Positions 34,500-44,401 of a DNA stretch of 64,000 nucleotides are shown in pieces. The position numbers and the translations under genes are program-made. Under the pieces are notes generated by a model. The model was given only the letters and a program-made list of their open reading frames with translations. It was not told the DNA's origin and did not search any database. Position 1 is the stretch's first letter. Every line of letters begins with the position of its first letter. The DNA is from Ophiura sarsii (Eukaryota; Echinodermata; Ophiuroidea; Amphilepidida; Ophiuridae): positions 2,976,001 through 3,040,000 of the forward strand of contig CM069448.1 in assembly GCA_035610835.1 (NCBI GenBank). Reading direction: 5' to 3'.

Positions 34500-35010
34500 T
34501 GCAAGAGCGTGCTACTTGCGCAATTATGCTATTACTCTGCCACTGCAAAGAGCGTACTACTTGCGCAATTATGCTATTATTATATGGCGCCGCAGAGAGC
34601 GTGCTATTTGCGCAATTATGCTATTATGATCTGCAGCTGCAAGAGCGTGCTACTTGCGCAATTATGCTATTATGAACATTTCAATACCGTAAGTGTTGCA
34701 AGAGTGTGCTACTTACGCAATTATGCTATTATGAAAACTGGCCTCTTTCCAAATAGGACAATTAAAACAATGGTTATCTGCCGCTGCAAAAAGCGTGCTA
34801 CTTGCGCAATTATGCTATTATGAAAATTTCAATAAATACCGTAAGTGTTGCAAGAGCGTGCTACTTGCGAAATTATGCTATTATGAAAACTGGCTTTTAC
34901 CAATAGGTCAATCATGGAAGTAACAGACAGTCTGTTACTTCCATGGGTCAATGAAACTTGTTAAAGATCTGCAACTGCCATCAGCGTGCTACTAGCGCAA
35001 TTATGCTATT
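34500..35010 (+). repeat. Irregularly spaced 36-bp repeat, eight copies
   Basis: A core of GAGCGTGCTACTTGCGC plus AATTATGCTATTATG occurs at about 34501, 34545, 34592, 34639, 34698, 34785, 34850 and 34977. Spacing varies from 44 to 127 bp, and some copies share a GTAAGTGTTGCAA lead-in. Degenerate pieces extend back to 34390. The open frames here (LLAQLCYY repeated) come from the repeat and are not proteins. Confidence 0.85.
34913..34945. repeat. Perfect palindrome with 16-bp arms and 1-base centre
   Basis: CATGGAAGTAACAGAC, then A, then its exact complement. It lies between the last two copies of the 36-bp repeat. Confidence 0.9.
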
Positions 35011-35084
35011 TGGACATCTTTGTTCGTCATATTATGAAATGCCAGGCGTTCAACTTGCGAAAAAGCTAAGTTGTTTGAAGCTGG

Positions 35085-35157
35085 CCTGTATAGCTCAAAT
35101 GGTAGAGTCTCGGTCTTGCGCGCACGCGGCCCGGATTCGATCCCCGGCATATACAGG
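35085..35157 (+). mobile_element. tRNA-derived SINE / tRNA pseudogene
   Basis: CCTGTATAGCTCAAATGG at the 5' side and GGATTCGATCC followed by TATACAGG at the 3' side. CCTGTATA and TATACAGG are exact complements, as for an acceptor stem, but the anticodon arm does not fold properly. It is followed by GTGTCTCAAAAT, part of a recurrent CAGGGTGTCYCAAAAT motif. Paralogue at 30948. Confidence 0.6.
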
Positions 35158-35239
35158 GTGTCTCAAAATAAAATAGGTGATCGTAACTTCCTGAATAAAA
35201 GTTAGAATAGAACAATTGAAACGACAAAATAAAGGCGAA

Positions 35240-37350
35240 TTATATGGCTATAATTTATAGATATCATCAGTATATTCCGTATAATATCTTCAGAAGGTGC
35301 AGTATGACATCTTAAGTAGATTCGGTATAATATCTCCAGTAGATTTTTTATGACATCATCATAATAGATTAGGTATATCTTCAGTAGATTCAGTATGATA
35401 TCATCCGTAGATTCAGTATGATATCTTCGGTAAATTCAGTATGATATATTTAGTAGATTCAGTATAATATCAGTTTATTTCAAGTTGATGCAAATTGATA
35501 TCTTCAGTAGGCACGGTATAATATTTTCAATAGATTCACTATGATTGATTCAGTAGATATGGTATTATGGAAGAGCGTGTTGGCGCAGCGGGTAGTTCCT
35601 TCGCCTTACACCAATAAAACCCGGTCAATTCTGTGCACGACCGCGGGCTTTATGTGTATTTGGTTATCACGATCCATGCACGCTCTCGCAGGTTTTCTCC
35701 GGGTTCTCCGGTTTCCTCCTGCTTTCAAAATCAGTGACCAGTTATTTCGGTTATCAAAAACTTCCATGACCCAATGGTATTTGGGGAGCTGCATTGAAAA
35801 ATGGTGGATGTTACAATCTAAGTGCGGATAGGTTTGCGCTAGAAATTGGCTGCACCCTAGTTGATGCGACCTGATTCTGATGATTCACCAGCAGCAAAAA
35901 TTACAGCGCTTTGAGCAAATGAGCAATTTGGATAAGGCGCTTTATAAAATACAGATTATGATTATGATTATATTATATCTTCAGTTGATTCGTTATAATA
36001 TCAGAAAGTATATCCAGTATGGTATCTTCAGTAGATTTAATAACTTCACGAGATTTAATATCTTCAGTAGATTTAATATCTTCAATAGATTCAGTATGAT
36101 ATCTTCAGTAGATTCAGAATGATATCTTCAGTAGATTCAGTATGACATCATCAGTAGATTCAGTATGATATCTTCAGTAGATTCAGTATGATGTCCTCAG
36201 TAGATTCAGTATATCTTCAGTAGATTCAGTATGATATCTTCAGTAGATTCAGTATGATATCTTCTGTAGATTCAGTATGATATCTTCAGTACATTCAGTA
36301 TGATATCTTCAGTAGATTCAGTATGATATCTTCAGTAGATTCAGTATATCTTCAGTAGATTCAGTATGATATCTTCAGTAGATTCAGTATGATATCTTCT
36401 GTAGATTCAGTATGATATCTTCAGTACATTCAGTATGATATCGTCAGTAGATTCAGTATGATATCGTCAGCAGATTCAGTATATCTTCAGAAGATTCAGT
36501 ATGATATCTTCAGTAGATTCAATATGATATCTTCTGTAGATTCAGTATGATATCTTCAGTAGATTCAGTATGATATCGTCAGTAAATTCAGTATGATATC
36601 TTCAGTAGATTCAGTGTGATATCTTCAGTAGATTCAGTATGATATCTTCAGTAGATTCAGTAGGATATCTTCAGTAATTTCTAGAGGATATCATCAATAG
36701 ATTCAGTGGGATATCTTTAGTAGATTCAGAATGATATCTTCAGGAGATTTATTAGATTAATTATGATACCTCATTAGATTCACTGATTAATCATGATATC
36801 TTCAGTAGATTAAGAAGATTCAGTATGATATCTTCAGTAGATTAACTATGATATTTTCAGTAGGTTCAGTATGATATCATCAGTAGATTAAGTTTGATAT
36901 CTTCAGTAGATTCATTATGATATCCTCAGTAGTTCAGCATGATATTCTCAGTACATTCAGTATTTCTTCAGTAGATTCAGTATTTCTTCAGTAGATTCAG
37001 TATATCTTCAGAAGATTCAGTATGATATCTTCAGAAGATTCAGTATGATATCTTCCGTAGATTCAGTATGATAATTTCAGTAGATTCAGTATGATATCTT
37101 CAGTAGATTCAGTATGATAATTTCAGTAGATTCAGTTGGATATCTTCAGCAGATTCAGTAGGATATCTTCAGTAGATTCAGTATGACATCTTCAGGATGT
37201 TCATTAGATTCATTATGATACCTCATTCGATTCACTGATTCATCATGATCAGTAGATTCAGTATTATATCATCAGTAGATTCAGTAGATTCATTATGATA
37301 TCTTCAGTAGATTCATTATGATATCTCCAGTAGATTCAGTATGATATATA
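35240..37350. repeat. 23-bp minisatellite array upstream of receptor gene B
   Basis: Same unit as at 1-5160 (TTCAGTATGATATC plus TTCAGTAGA) and the same position relative to the receptor gene. The array is shorter than copy A and broken by a SINE at 35570-35975. The first 300 bp are the most diverged; units from 36080 to 36680 are the most regular. Confidence 0.95.
35570..35975 (+). mobile_element. SINE with (GATTAT)n tail
   Basis: An A-box-like TTGGCGCAGCGG (35580-35591) opens a tRNA-like head. Then comes a GGTTTTCTCCGGGTTCTCCGG and TTTCCTCCTGC core of a kind widespread in animal SINEs, and a 3' end AAGGCGCTTTATAAAATACA with a GATTATGATTATGATTAT tail. About 400 bp. The insertion splits the satellite and is absent from copy A. 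Confidence 0.75.
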
Positions 37351-37763
37351 TATGATATTCAGTTCTATCTACTGACATGCTGCATTTGCAGAAGATTGCT
37401 TGCTATCTACACTGAATAATGTTGTATGTACCGAATATAGCATGTTATCTGTTGAAGATAGTGCACTGCATCCACTGAAGAAATGAAGCTCTCTCTGATA
37501 AAGATGGCATGTTATATCTACTGAAGATGAAATGCTGCTTCAGCTGATAATATGCTACATCTATTGAATATAGTATACCGAATCTACTGACAAATGCTTC
37601 GTTGTATGTACTGAATATATTATGCAATCTACTGAAGAAAATGCTAAATTATACACATTTGCTACCTCAAATGTTATGTTAGTTTTATGTGCAGCGTAAC
37701 GGTAACGAAATGCATTGTAGCACTGATTTCCCGCCAAATTTAAAGTTTAAGGAATCACTCATG

Positions 37764-37779
37764 TTCTTTTCTATTTCAG
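37764..37779 (+). promoter_or_regulatory. Candidate 3' splice acceptor in gene B leader
   Basis: TTCTTTTCTATTTCAG, identical to 6432-6447 of copy A. Confidence 0.4.
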
Positions 37780-37917
37780 TGGGAGAAGTCGTTAGGTAGT
37801 CATCATTGCTTTAACGTATACGTCGATCGAATGAATGGACTAACATATCTGTGTTCTACGATGAGATGATGGTACTCTTTGCTGCACTGACCTGCTCCAC
37901 TTAACCCAGTGAAGAAC

Positions 37918-37924
37918 TATAAAA
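37918..37924 (+). promoter_or_regulatory. Candidate TATA box, gene B
   Basis: TATAAAA in the same conserved block as in gene A, 282 bp before the ATG. Confidence 0.4.
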
Positions 37925-38199
37925 CGCCATTTCGTAAAGCGTTATAACAATGTGAATACCAGTATATTCAGTGTATTTAAACGTATCGTCATCGACATTT
38001 TGACCGACAGTGGCAACCGACAGTGGCAAATATAGGCGTATGTCTAGAAAACTGTTTGATTGAGGCTGGCATATTTCTCTAATTATCAATAGCGATTTCT
38101 TTCTATGTACAGTGCTATTGCTATACAACTATTTTGGCTCATCCCTTATTATCAATTTACTGGTTGAACATCTGAATAACAATAATTTCATCGATAATC

Positions 38200-41100
38200 A
38201 TGGCTGGAAGCGCATTCAATCTCATTTTACGACTATCTATCATTATAAGCATAGTTTTGATTCAGGACCGACCAGTAATTGCTACTCAAATATCGGTGAC
38301 ACCCTTATGGGACATTATCGATACTCAACCATGCCACCTTGAAGAGAGGAATGCCAGTCACGGAACGTTTTCCTTACATGGAAGTGATCATCAAACCTGC
38401 AGTATCCAAGTTAATGCATCACTGGACTATTATACTTGTATAGACATACCTACCAGTAATGTTACAAATGAATTGTTTTTCCTTTATATAGAGAGACAAG
38501 GAGTCTTGGACCTCTGTGCAAATAAGTATGTTGTTTATAACAGAAATATTAGAGTATGCAGTAGTACTCTGCTTCAAGACAGAGTTCACTTGAATCTACA
38601 AGGTAATGTTGGTATTTTAATCAGGGGGATATCAGCAATAAATTCACAGCCAGTGTGCCCAGAATCTAATGATGATATCTTGCTTAGTAATGAAGTGAAT
38701 CAGACATCAGATTGCAAGGGAGTAAAGGGATATACCAACCAAATAATGTGCGATCGAGACCACTTTCCTGCTTGGAAGTGTAGACTAACATTTCCATCCA
38801 ATTGCAATGCTACTCTTGGCCACAGAGAAGTGGCCTTTCAGTGTTATGATAATGCCTATATTAAAACCCACGAATCATTGATAATGTACCCAAGTGGCAC
38901 AACCTTAGTAGATCTAAGCAATAACAACATAGTTAAACTAAAGTTATATTCGTTTAAATATGACATTGGTTTACAAACACTCTACTTACAGCAAAACTAT
39001 TTGGACACACTTCATGCTGGAGTATTTTCTGGATTAAATGCGCTGAATCGTTTGTTTATTAATGGTAATAAATTAGTCCAAATTGAAGAGGATTTATTTC
39101 AAGGATTGGTAATGTTAAGTTATTTGCATCTTCATGACAATCAATTGACCACATTGCCAAGTAAATTGTTTGAGGGATTGGAGAATTTGAAGGATCTGTT
39201 GCTGCATATAAATGAACTGGTTTCTTTGGATCCGAATGTATTTCGTGGTTTAAAACGTCTTACTCGCCTGGCTCTGGCTGACAATAGATTGGTCACATTG
39301 CCTAGTGAGATGTTTGGAGGATTAGAAAATTTGACTAAACTAAACATATATGGTAACCTATTGGTCACTTTAAATGAAAGTATGTTCCAAGGATTAAGAC
39401 AGCTGGCAATCCTGTCTCTGTATGATAATAACTTGATATTACTACCGGGTGAGTTATTTCAGGGACTAGGAAACTTGAATAAACTGTACCTGTACGGCAA
39501 CCAATTGGTCACTTTAAATGAAAGTATGTTCCAAGGATTAAGACAGCTGGCAATCCTGGCCATGCATGATAATAACTTGATATCACTACCGGGAGGGTTA
39601 TTTCATGGATTGGGAAACTTGAATAAACTGTACCTGCACGGCAACCAATTGAAAAGTTTAAATGAAAGTATGTTACAAGGATTAAGACAGCTGGCCTTGC
39701 TGGCCATGAATGATAATAACTTGATATCACTACCGGGTGGGTTATTTCATGGATTGGGAAACTTGACTACACTGTTCCTGAACGGCAACCAATTGGTCAC
39801 TTTAAATGAAAATATATTCCAAGGATTAAGACAGCTGACAATCCTGTATCTGCATGATAATAACTTGATATCACTACCGGGAGGGTTATTTCAAGGACTA
39901 GGAAACTTGAATACACTGTACCTGTACGACAACCAATTGGTCACTTTAAATGAAAGTACATTTCAAGGATTAAGACAGCTGGCAATCCTGTCTCTGAGAG
40001 ATAATAACTTGATATCACTACCGGGTGGGTTGTTTCATGGATTGGGAAACTTGAATAAACTGTACCTGAACGGCAACCAATTGAAAAGTTTAAATGAAAG
40101 TATCTTACAAAGATTAAGACAGCTGGCCTTGCTGGGCATGAATGAGAATAACTTGATATCACTACCGGGTGAGTTATTTCAAGGATTAGGAAACCTGAAT
40201 GAACTGTACCTGCACCTCAACCAACTGGTCACACTAGAATCTCATTTATTTAATAATTTGAAACAGTTACAAATCCTTTTGATTGGTGCAAATAAATTGA
40301 CAACATTGCCTAATGGCGTATTTAATGGGTTAAGTAATCTGGTATATCTATCTACGAAAGGCAATCAATTGGTGCAGTTAGGTACAAAAACGTTTTGGGA
40401 ACTATTCAAAATGCGCTATGTGTCTCTAAGAGATAATAAGCTTACATATGTTGATTTTGACTTATTCAAGGATACTGTTAATATAACATTCATTAATTTA
40501 TCTGAGAACAAATTGAAAGAATGTCCAAATATCGAACATTTGAGTTACTTAAGTCACGTGAACCTACGAATGAATCCATTGACAGCCATAACTCATGATA
40601 CCTTCAGTGCCCTCACTGTAAATTCAGAATTGGCTGTAAGTCAACATGAGATCTGCGAGTGCTATGTACCGGATGGTGTTAAGTGTGATGCATCAGATGA
40701 CAGATCCCCGTATCTCACATGTGATAGGCTGTTATCAGACAGGGTATTGGTTGTTTTGATGTGGATAATCGGTATAAATGCACTCGGGGGAAATATATTT
40801 GTTTTAGTTTGGCGAAAAAAACATACTAAGAGTTATAAAGTACAGGATTTACTACTTAGCAATCTCGCCATATCTGATTCACTCATGGGTTTTTACATGG
40901 TAATTGTTGCAATTTCTGATATCTACTATGGGGAATATTTCCCAATGCAATCTGAAACTTGGAGATCTGGCTTCACCTGCAGAGTTGCAGGATCAATATC
41001 AATAGCATCGACCCAATTATCATTATTATTTCTTACCGTAATTAGCATTGATAGGTTTGTTGGTATTAAGTACCCATACTCTGATAACAAATTAGGTAAA

Positions 41101-41751
41101 AGATCAACTATTTCAATAGCTGTAATGATATGGATTTGTTCTATTGCATTAGGTATTGTACCATCAGTTTTATCTGGATGGAGCTTTAAGTTTTATGATA
41201 ACTCACACGTGTGTATTGGTCTGCCATTAGCTTTAACCAAAACATATGTGACTTATCAAAATTCCACATGGATATTTCCTGATGGAACGAATCTAAAGTA
41301 TAATAAATTTACATATACAACTAAGTTGACAGGCCTTGCTAATGGCTTGTACTTTTCAACGGCAATTTTCCTTGGTTTCAACAGCTTATGTTACCTGGTA
41401 ATACTTGCATGTTATATAGAGATATTCAGAGCTGTTAATAAGTCAGCAAAACAATCAGGACGTACTCCTGATATGGAAGAACAAATACGACTTGCTCGCA
41501 AAGTAATCGCTATAGTTTTTACAGATTTCGCATGCGTATTTCCAATTATTGTTCTTGGAATCTTAGTTCAAACAAGGGTCATTGAACTGCCACCTTCAGT
41601 TTATGCATGGTCAGTGACCTTTGTTTTACCAATCAATTCAGCAATTAATCCATATTTGTACACTATTGCAGAAATAATTTCAAATAACCAGAAGAAAAAA
41701 ACAGACAAACAAAATCAGCCGGCAATTGCTATGCAGAGAATGAAACCATAG
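38200..41751 (+). CDS. LRR-containing G-protein-coupled receptor B (LGR / relaxin-receptor / GRL101-like)
   Basis: 1183 residues in one exon, starting at an ATG with A at -3 and G at +4. Same architecture as gene A: signal peptide, cysteine-bearing N-terminal region, 24 LRRs, hinge CECYVPDGVKC, seven helices with SNLAISD, DRF and NPYLY, and a short basic tail. The N-terminal region and 7TM part are very close to gene A. The central LRRs differ: they form 48-residue pairs of NQLVTLNESMFQGLRQ and LAIL...NNLISLPGGLFHGL type, in which this gene has its own variants (LAIL/LALLA, KSLNES) shared between its neighbouring repeats but not with gene A. A cell-surface receptor with an extracellular LRR ligand-binding domain is expected; ligand and G protein unknown. 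No stop, frameshift or missing 7TM landmark, so both copies look functional. Confidence 0.93.
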   Translation: MAGSAFNLILRLSIIISIVLIQDRPVIATQISVTPLWDIIDTQPCHLEERNASHGTFSLHGSDHQTCSIQVNASLDYYTCIDIPTSNVTNELFFLYIERQGVLDLCANKYVVYNRNIRVCSSTLLQDRVHLNLQGNVGILIRGISAINSQPVCPESNDDILLSNEVNQTSDCKGVKGYTNQIMCDRDHFPAWKCRLTFPSNCNATLGHREVAFQCYDNAYIKTHESLIMYPSGTTLVDLSNNNIVKLKLYSFKYDIGLQTLYLQQNYLDTLHAGVFSGLNALNRLFINGNKLVQIEEDLFQGLVMLSYLHLHDNQLTTLPSKLFEGLENLKDLLLHINELVSLDPNVFRGLKRLTRLALADNRLVTLPSEMFGGLENLTKLNIYGNLLVTLNESMFQGLRQLAILSLYDNNLILLPGELFQGLGNLNKLYLYGNQLVTLNESMFQGLRQLAILAMHDNNLISLPGGLFHGLGNLNKLYLHGNQLKSLNESMLQGLRQLALLAMNDNNLISLPGGLFHGLGNLTTLFLNGNQLVTLNENIFQGLRQLTILYLHDNNLISLPGGLFQGLGNLNTLYLYDNQLVTLNESTFQGLRQLAILSLRDNNLISLPGGLFHGLGNLNKLYLNGNQLKSLNESILQRLRQLALLGMNENNLISLPGELFQGLGNLNELYLHLNQLVTLESHLFNNLKQLQILLIGANKLTTLPNGVFNGLSNLVYLSTKGNQLVQLGTKTFWELFKMRYVSLRDNKLTYVDFDLFKDTVNITFINLSENKLKECPNIEHLSYLSHVNLRMNPLTAITHDTFSALTVNSELAVSQHEICECYVPDGVKCDASDDRSPYLTCDRLLSDRVLVVLMWIIGINALGGNIFVLVWRKKHTKSYKVQDLLLSNLAISDSLMGFYMVIVAISDIYYGEYFPMQSETWRSGFTCRVAGSISIASTQLSLLFLTVISIDRFVGIKYPYSDNKLGKRSTISIAVMIWICSIALGIVPSVLSGWSFKFYDNSHVCIGLPLALTKTYVTYQNSTWIFPDGTNLKYNKFTYTTKLTGLANGLYFSTAIFLGFNSLCYLVILACYIEIFRAVNKSAKQSGRTPDMEEQIRLARKVIAIVFTDFACVFPIIVLGILVQTRVIELPPSVYAWSVTFVLPINSAINPYLYTIAEIISNNQKKKTDKQNQPAIAMQRMKP

Positions 41752-42452
41752 CAAATCATACACATGATACAAGCAAAGAACAAATGTTTCCTTTCATCTT
41801 ACAGTTTCCTCATCTGCTTTAATAGAAACATTATGTAATAACTGGCAATAAGGCATTCGTTGTTTATGTTGTTATATATGAAAATGGCCAATAAAAGTAT
41901 AAGGTATAATCAATTTATTATTGTATATCTAAAATATATCTAAAGTTTGTGTAAAGCAATTTTATTATTCATCTAATTGATGAATGTGTATTTTAAGTAA
42001 CGATCCCCGAGAGTTATATTACAAGTGTTGACCTATTTAGTTTAAAATCTATTGTCACAAGTCACGTATTCCTTAAATGTATGTATAATACTTTCTGTTT
42101 GGAATAATCAAAACATTTTTAAGGTATTGATAATTGCAATCAACGCTTTATTAAGGAGTGGAGAAAAAAATGTATCAATGCTTGCCCAATTAATATAAGC
42201 ATGGTAAATGAGTATATATTGGGTGAATTCGATCATATATAAACAAATCGACTAGGTAACGGATGACTTGGCTTGCCTTTCATTTGTTCATTGTCATGTC
42301 AACATGGATTGATATAATCCTTGTTTTTGTAGTTTACAGAGACACATAGTCAATCTGGAACAGAGACGCGTGAAACACCCTGCCATTCATTCACCATTTT
42401 GCTGTCATGTGACCGTCCAAAAGACGTTCTGACAGGATCAGTTATAATGAGC
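41752..42452 (+). other. 3' flank of gene B with AATAAA signal
   Basis: AATAAA at 41890-41895 lies 139 bp after the stop and is the probable polyadenylation signal. Sequence to about 42330 is homologous to the gene A flank apart from copy A's foldback MITE. No further gene. Confidence 0.55.
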
Positions 42453-42714
42453 ATTATATTCCCATCCCTTAACACTTTTGAACCGGTGGTTTGACATTTC
42501 GCTGGTAATAAATCATCTAAGATTTTGTCAACCGCTGACTATGTGGTCCATTTCAGGGTTATGAAGGTTAGTTTATGCCCCTGGGGCATAATTTTATCCT
42601 TTGCAGTCTTTTAATTGGACCACATAGTGGGAAATAGGCACATCCTTAGATGATTTATTACCGGCGAAATGTCAAATCACCGGTCCGATAGTGTTAAGGG
42701 AGTGGGAACATAAT
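42453..42714. repeat. Foldback element, 262 bp
   Basis: CCCTTAACACT, GACATTTCGCTGGTAATAAA and TCATCTAAG on the left each have complements in order on the right (TTTATTACCGGCGAAATGTC, GTGTTAAGGG), and CACTATGTGGTCC-type words pair near the centre. Arms about 110 bp. Not present in the gene A flank. Confidence 0.8.
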
Positions 42715-43073
42715 GAGGATAATTGGTAAGCTGCAATGCAGTCACGTCAGGCGTGATATTTTATAGATAATAAAAAAATATCAGAGTAGATATTTGTCAC
42801 TCTAATTGCATTTATATAGACAAATTGTGAGATCAGTCGTCTGTTCTTAAATATTTCATGGAATTTCAGGTAATCAGAGCATTGATCTAACTAATCTTGT
42901 TGTAAAATATTCTAGCAGATTATGAAATAGGAAACTGAGATTGCTTTTTCGGTCGTCTCCATTCGCTATTCAGCCTTATGCGTATATTGTTACGTTATTT
43001 CACTTGGTTGTATTGAAATATTGATAAAGATAATCTTACCATGAATTATTGTTGATTATTAATAATCTATGTA
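42715..43073. other. Intergenic sequence
   Basis: AT-rich; no gene, repeat or match elsewhere in the window that I can see. Confidence 0.3.
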
Positions 43074-43637
43074 TCGTCACTCTCATAACAAAAATGCCTA
43101 AGTCATTTTTGTAGTTTTGAGAAAAAGCAAAAAAACTGCTGCAATTCGCCATTGGTTTATATTTGCTGTCACATGTGTTTTATGGGTTTACCAGTGTTTT
43201 GTTTTAAAAAGTTTGTTCATGTCATCCTAAAATAGAGCATAATGTTTTGTTTTGGTCATGTGGCATGTCATAACATTGTCTAGACATCATAATTTATCTA
43301 CTGACCAATCTTGAGTGGAAGACCAATATAAAGTGCAGCAATATAGTCTCAGAATGAAAGAAAAGGTAGAGTCTTGTTACACAAAAGCTGGCTATATTTA
43401 TACCACATAGTATCATATATTGATCTATTTTTATTCCTACTCCAAGGGCGCTCTTTATAGTTACAATACTGACTAGATAATTTTGTTATTTGCCATAAAG
43501 ATTATTTTAAATCTCAAAAACTCAACAAATGACTTAGGCACTTTTGTTAGGATGCATATTGCCATAAAGAATATTTTAAGCAATAAATCTCAAAAACTAA
43601 AGAAAAAACGTGGGCACTTTTGTTATGAGGGTGACGG
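43074..43637. mobile_element. 564-bp TIR element
   Basis: CGTCACTCTCATAACAAAAATGCC at the left is matched inversely by GGCACTTTTGTTATGAGGGTGACG at the right with few mismatches. Inside, a CCTAAGTCATTTTTGTAGTTTTGAG segment near 43090 and a CTCAACAAATGACTTAGGC segment near 43520 form a second inverted pair. No transposase. Confidence 0.75.
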
Positions 43638-44401
43638 TATATTATGTGTATATGTATGCGTAAGTCAGTGCTGATCACGGGTCACTGGATAACTCACAAA
43701 AATGTCTCAAAAATATATAATACTCACTTTTAGTGTCATTACGATGGAATGAATAAATGTTGGCTAGCACTATCACTCTTGGACCATGTCATAACAGAAA
43801 ATATTGAACGAAACGACCAGGGTATTTGACAAGTTTTCATATTTTATTTGACAATTTGTGTACATTTGATATATTACATGTGTTAGTGCCATTTATATCA
43901 TTTGGGATAGTTATGTTGTATTGGTATATTGTGTTTTGGCCTCGCTATCCGATCGTCCACCCTTGTTTGTGTGGTTCCCTTTTTAGGATGTGCTTGTTTG
44001 CACGACCCGTACGTTACTCTTTCATCTGCAGCAAACATGGCGATCTGGGGCAAGTTTTTCTACCGTCGTGAAAGTGTGGATTTATCGTGTTTGCACCTGG
44101 TATGTGATTAAGAAACCATGTAACATTCATTAAACAGATCATCGTTGCTTGAAATCCAGAAGTATGGTGTGATGGCTCGTGTCTGTGGGGTGTAAACTTC
44201 ACTTAAATGGTCCATATTGACCCGACGTGTGTGAAATCTACGAAAGGCTGTCTCGCGTTCAAGGAAAGTTAAATGAAGTTAGTTAAAGTATCCCTGTAGG
44301 AGATGTTCAAGGCTTCAGAGCTCCTACAACATGTATAATATGTAAAGTGGTTTATGTAGTTTTTATCCTTAATTATTAATAAATCATTCGTTGTATATAC
44401 C
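43638..44401. other. Intergenic block partly shared with copy A
   Basis: 43818-43880 and 44335-44401 match 12411-12536. The 43900-44300 stretch has no counterpart in copy A and is probably an insertion of unknown type. The 81- and 60-codon frames here are overlapping and unrecognised. Confidence 0.4.

Larger units (their letters stand above)
37360..38199 (+). promoter_or_regulatory. Conserved upstream region and 5' leader of receptor gene B
   Basis: Homologous to 5762-6875. The satellite in forward orientation stops at about 37345, and reverse-oriented TACTGAA/CTGAAGA words begin with CTATCTACTGACATG. The proximal part holds the conserved acceptor and TATA candidates. A small internal duplication (GACCGACAGTGGCAA twice at 38001-38027) is not in copy A. 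Confidence 0.7.

Noticed and set aside
34438..34823. Overlapping frames with repeated LLAQLCYY
   Set aside because: They follow the 36-bp DNA repeat in more than one frame, so no protein is implied.
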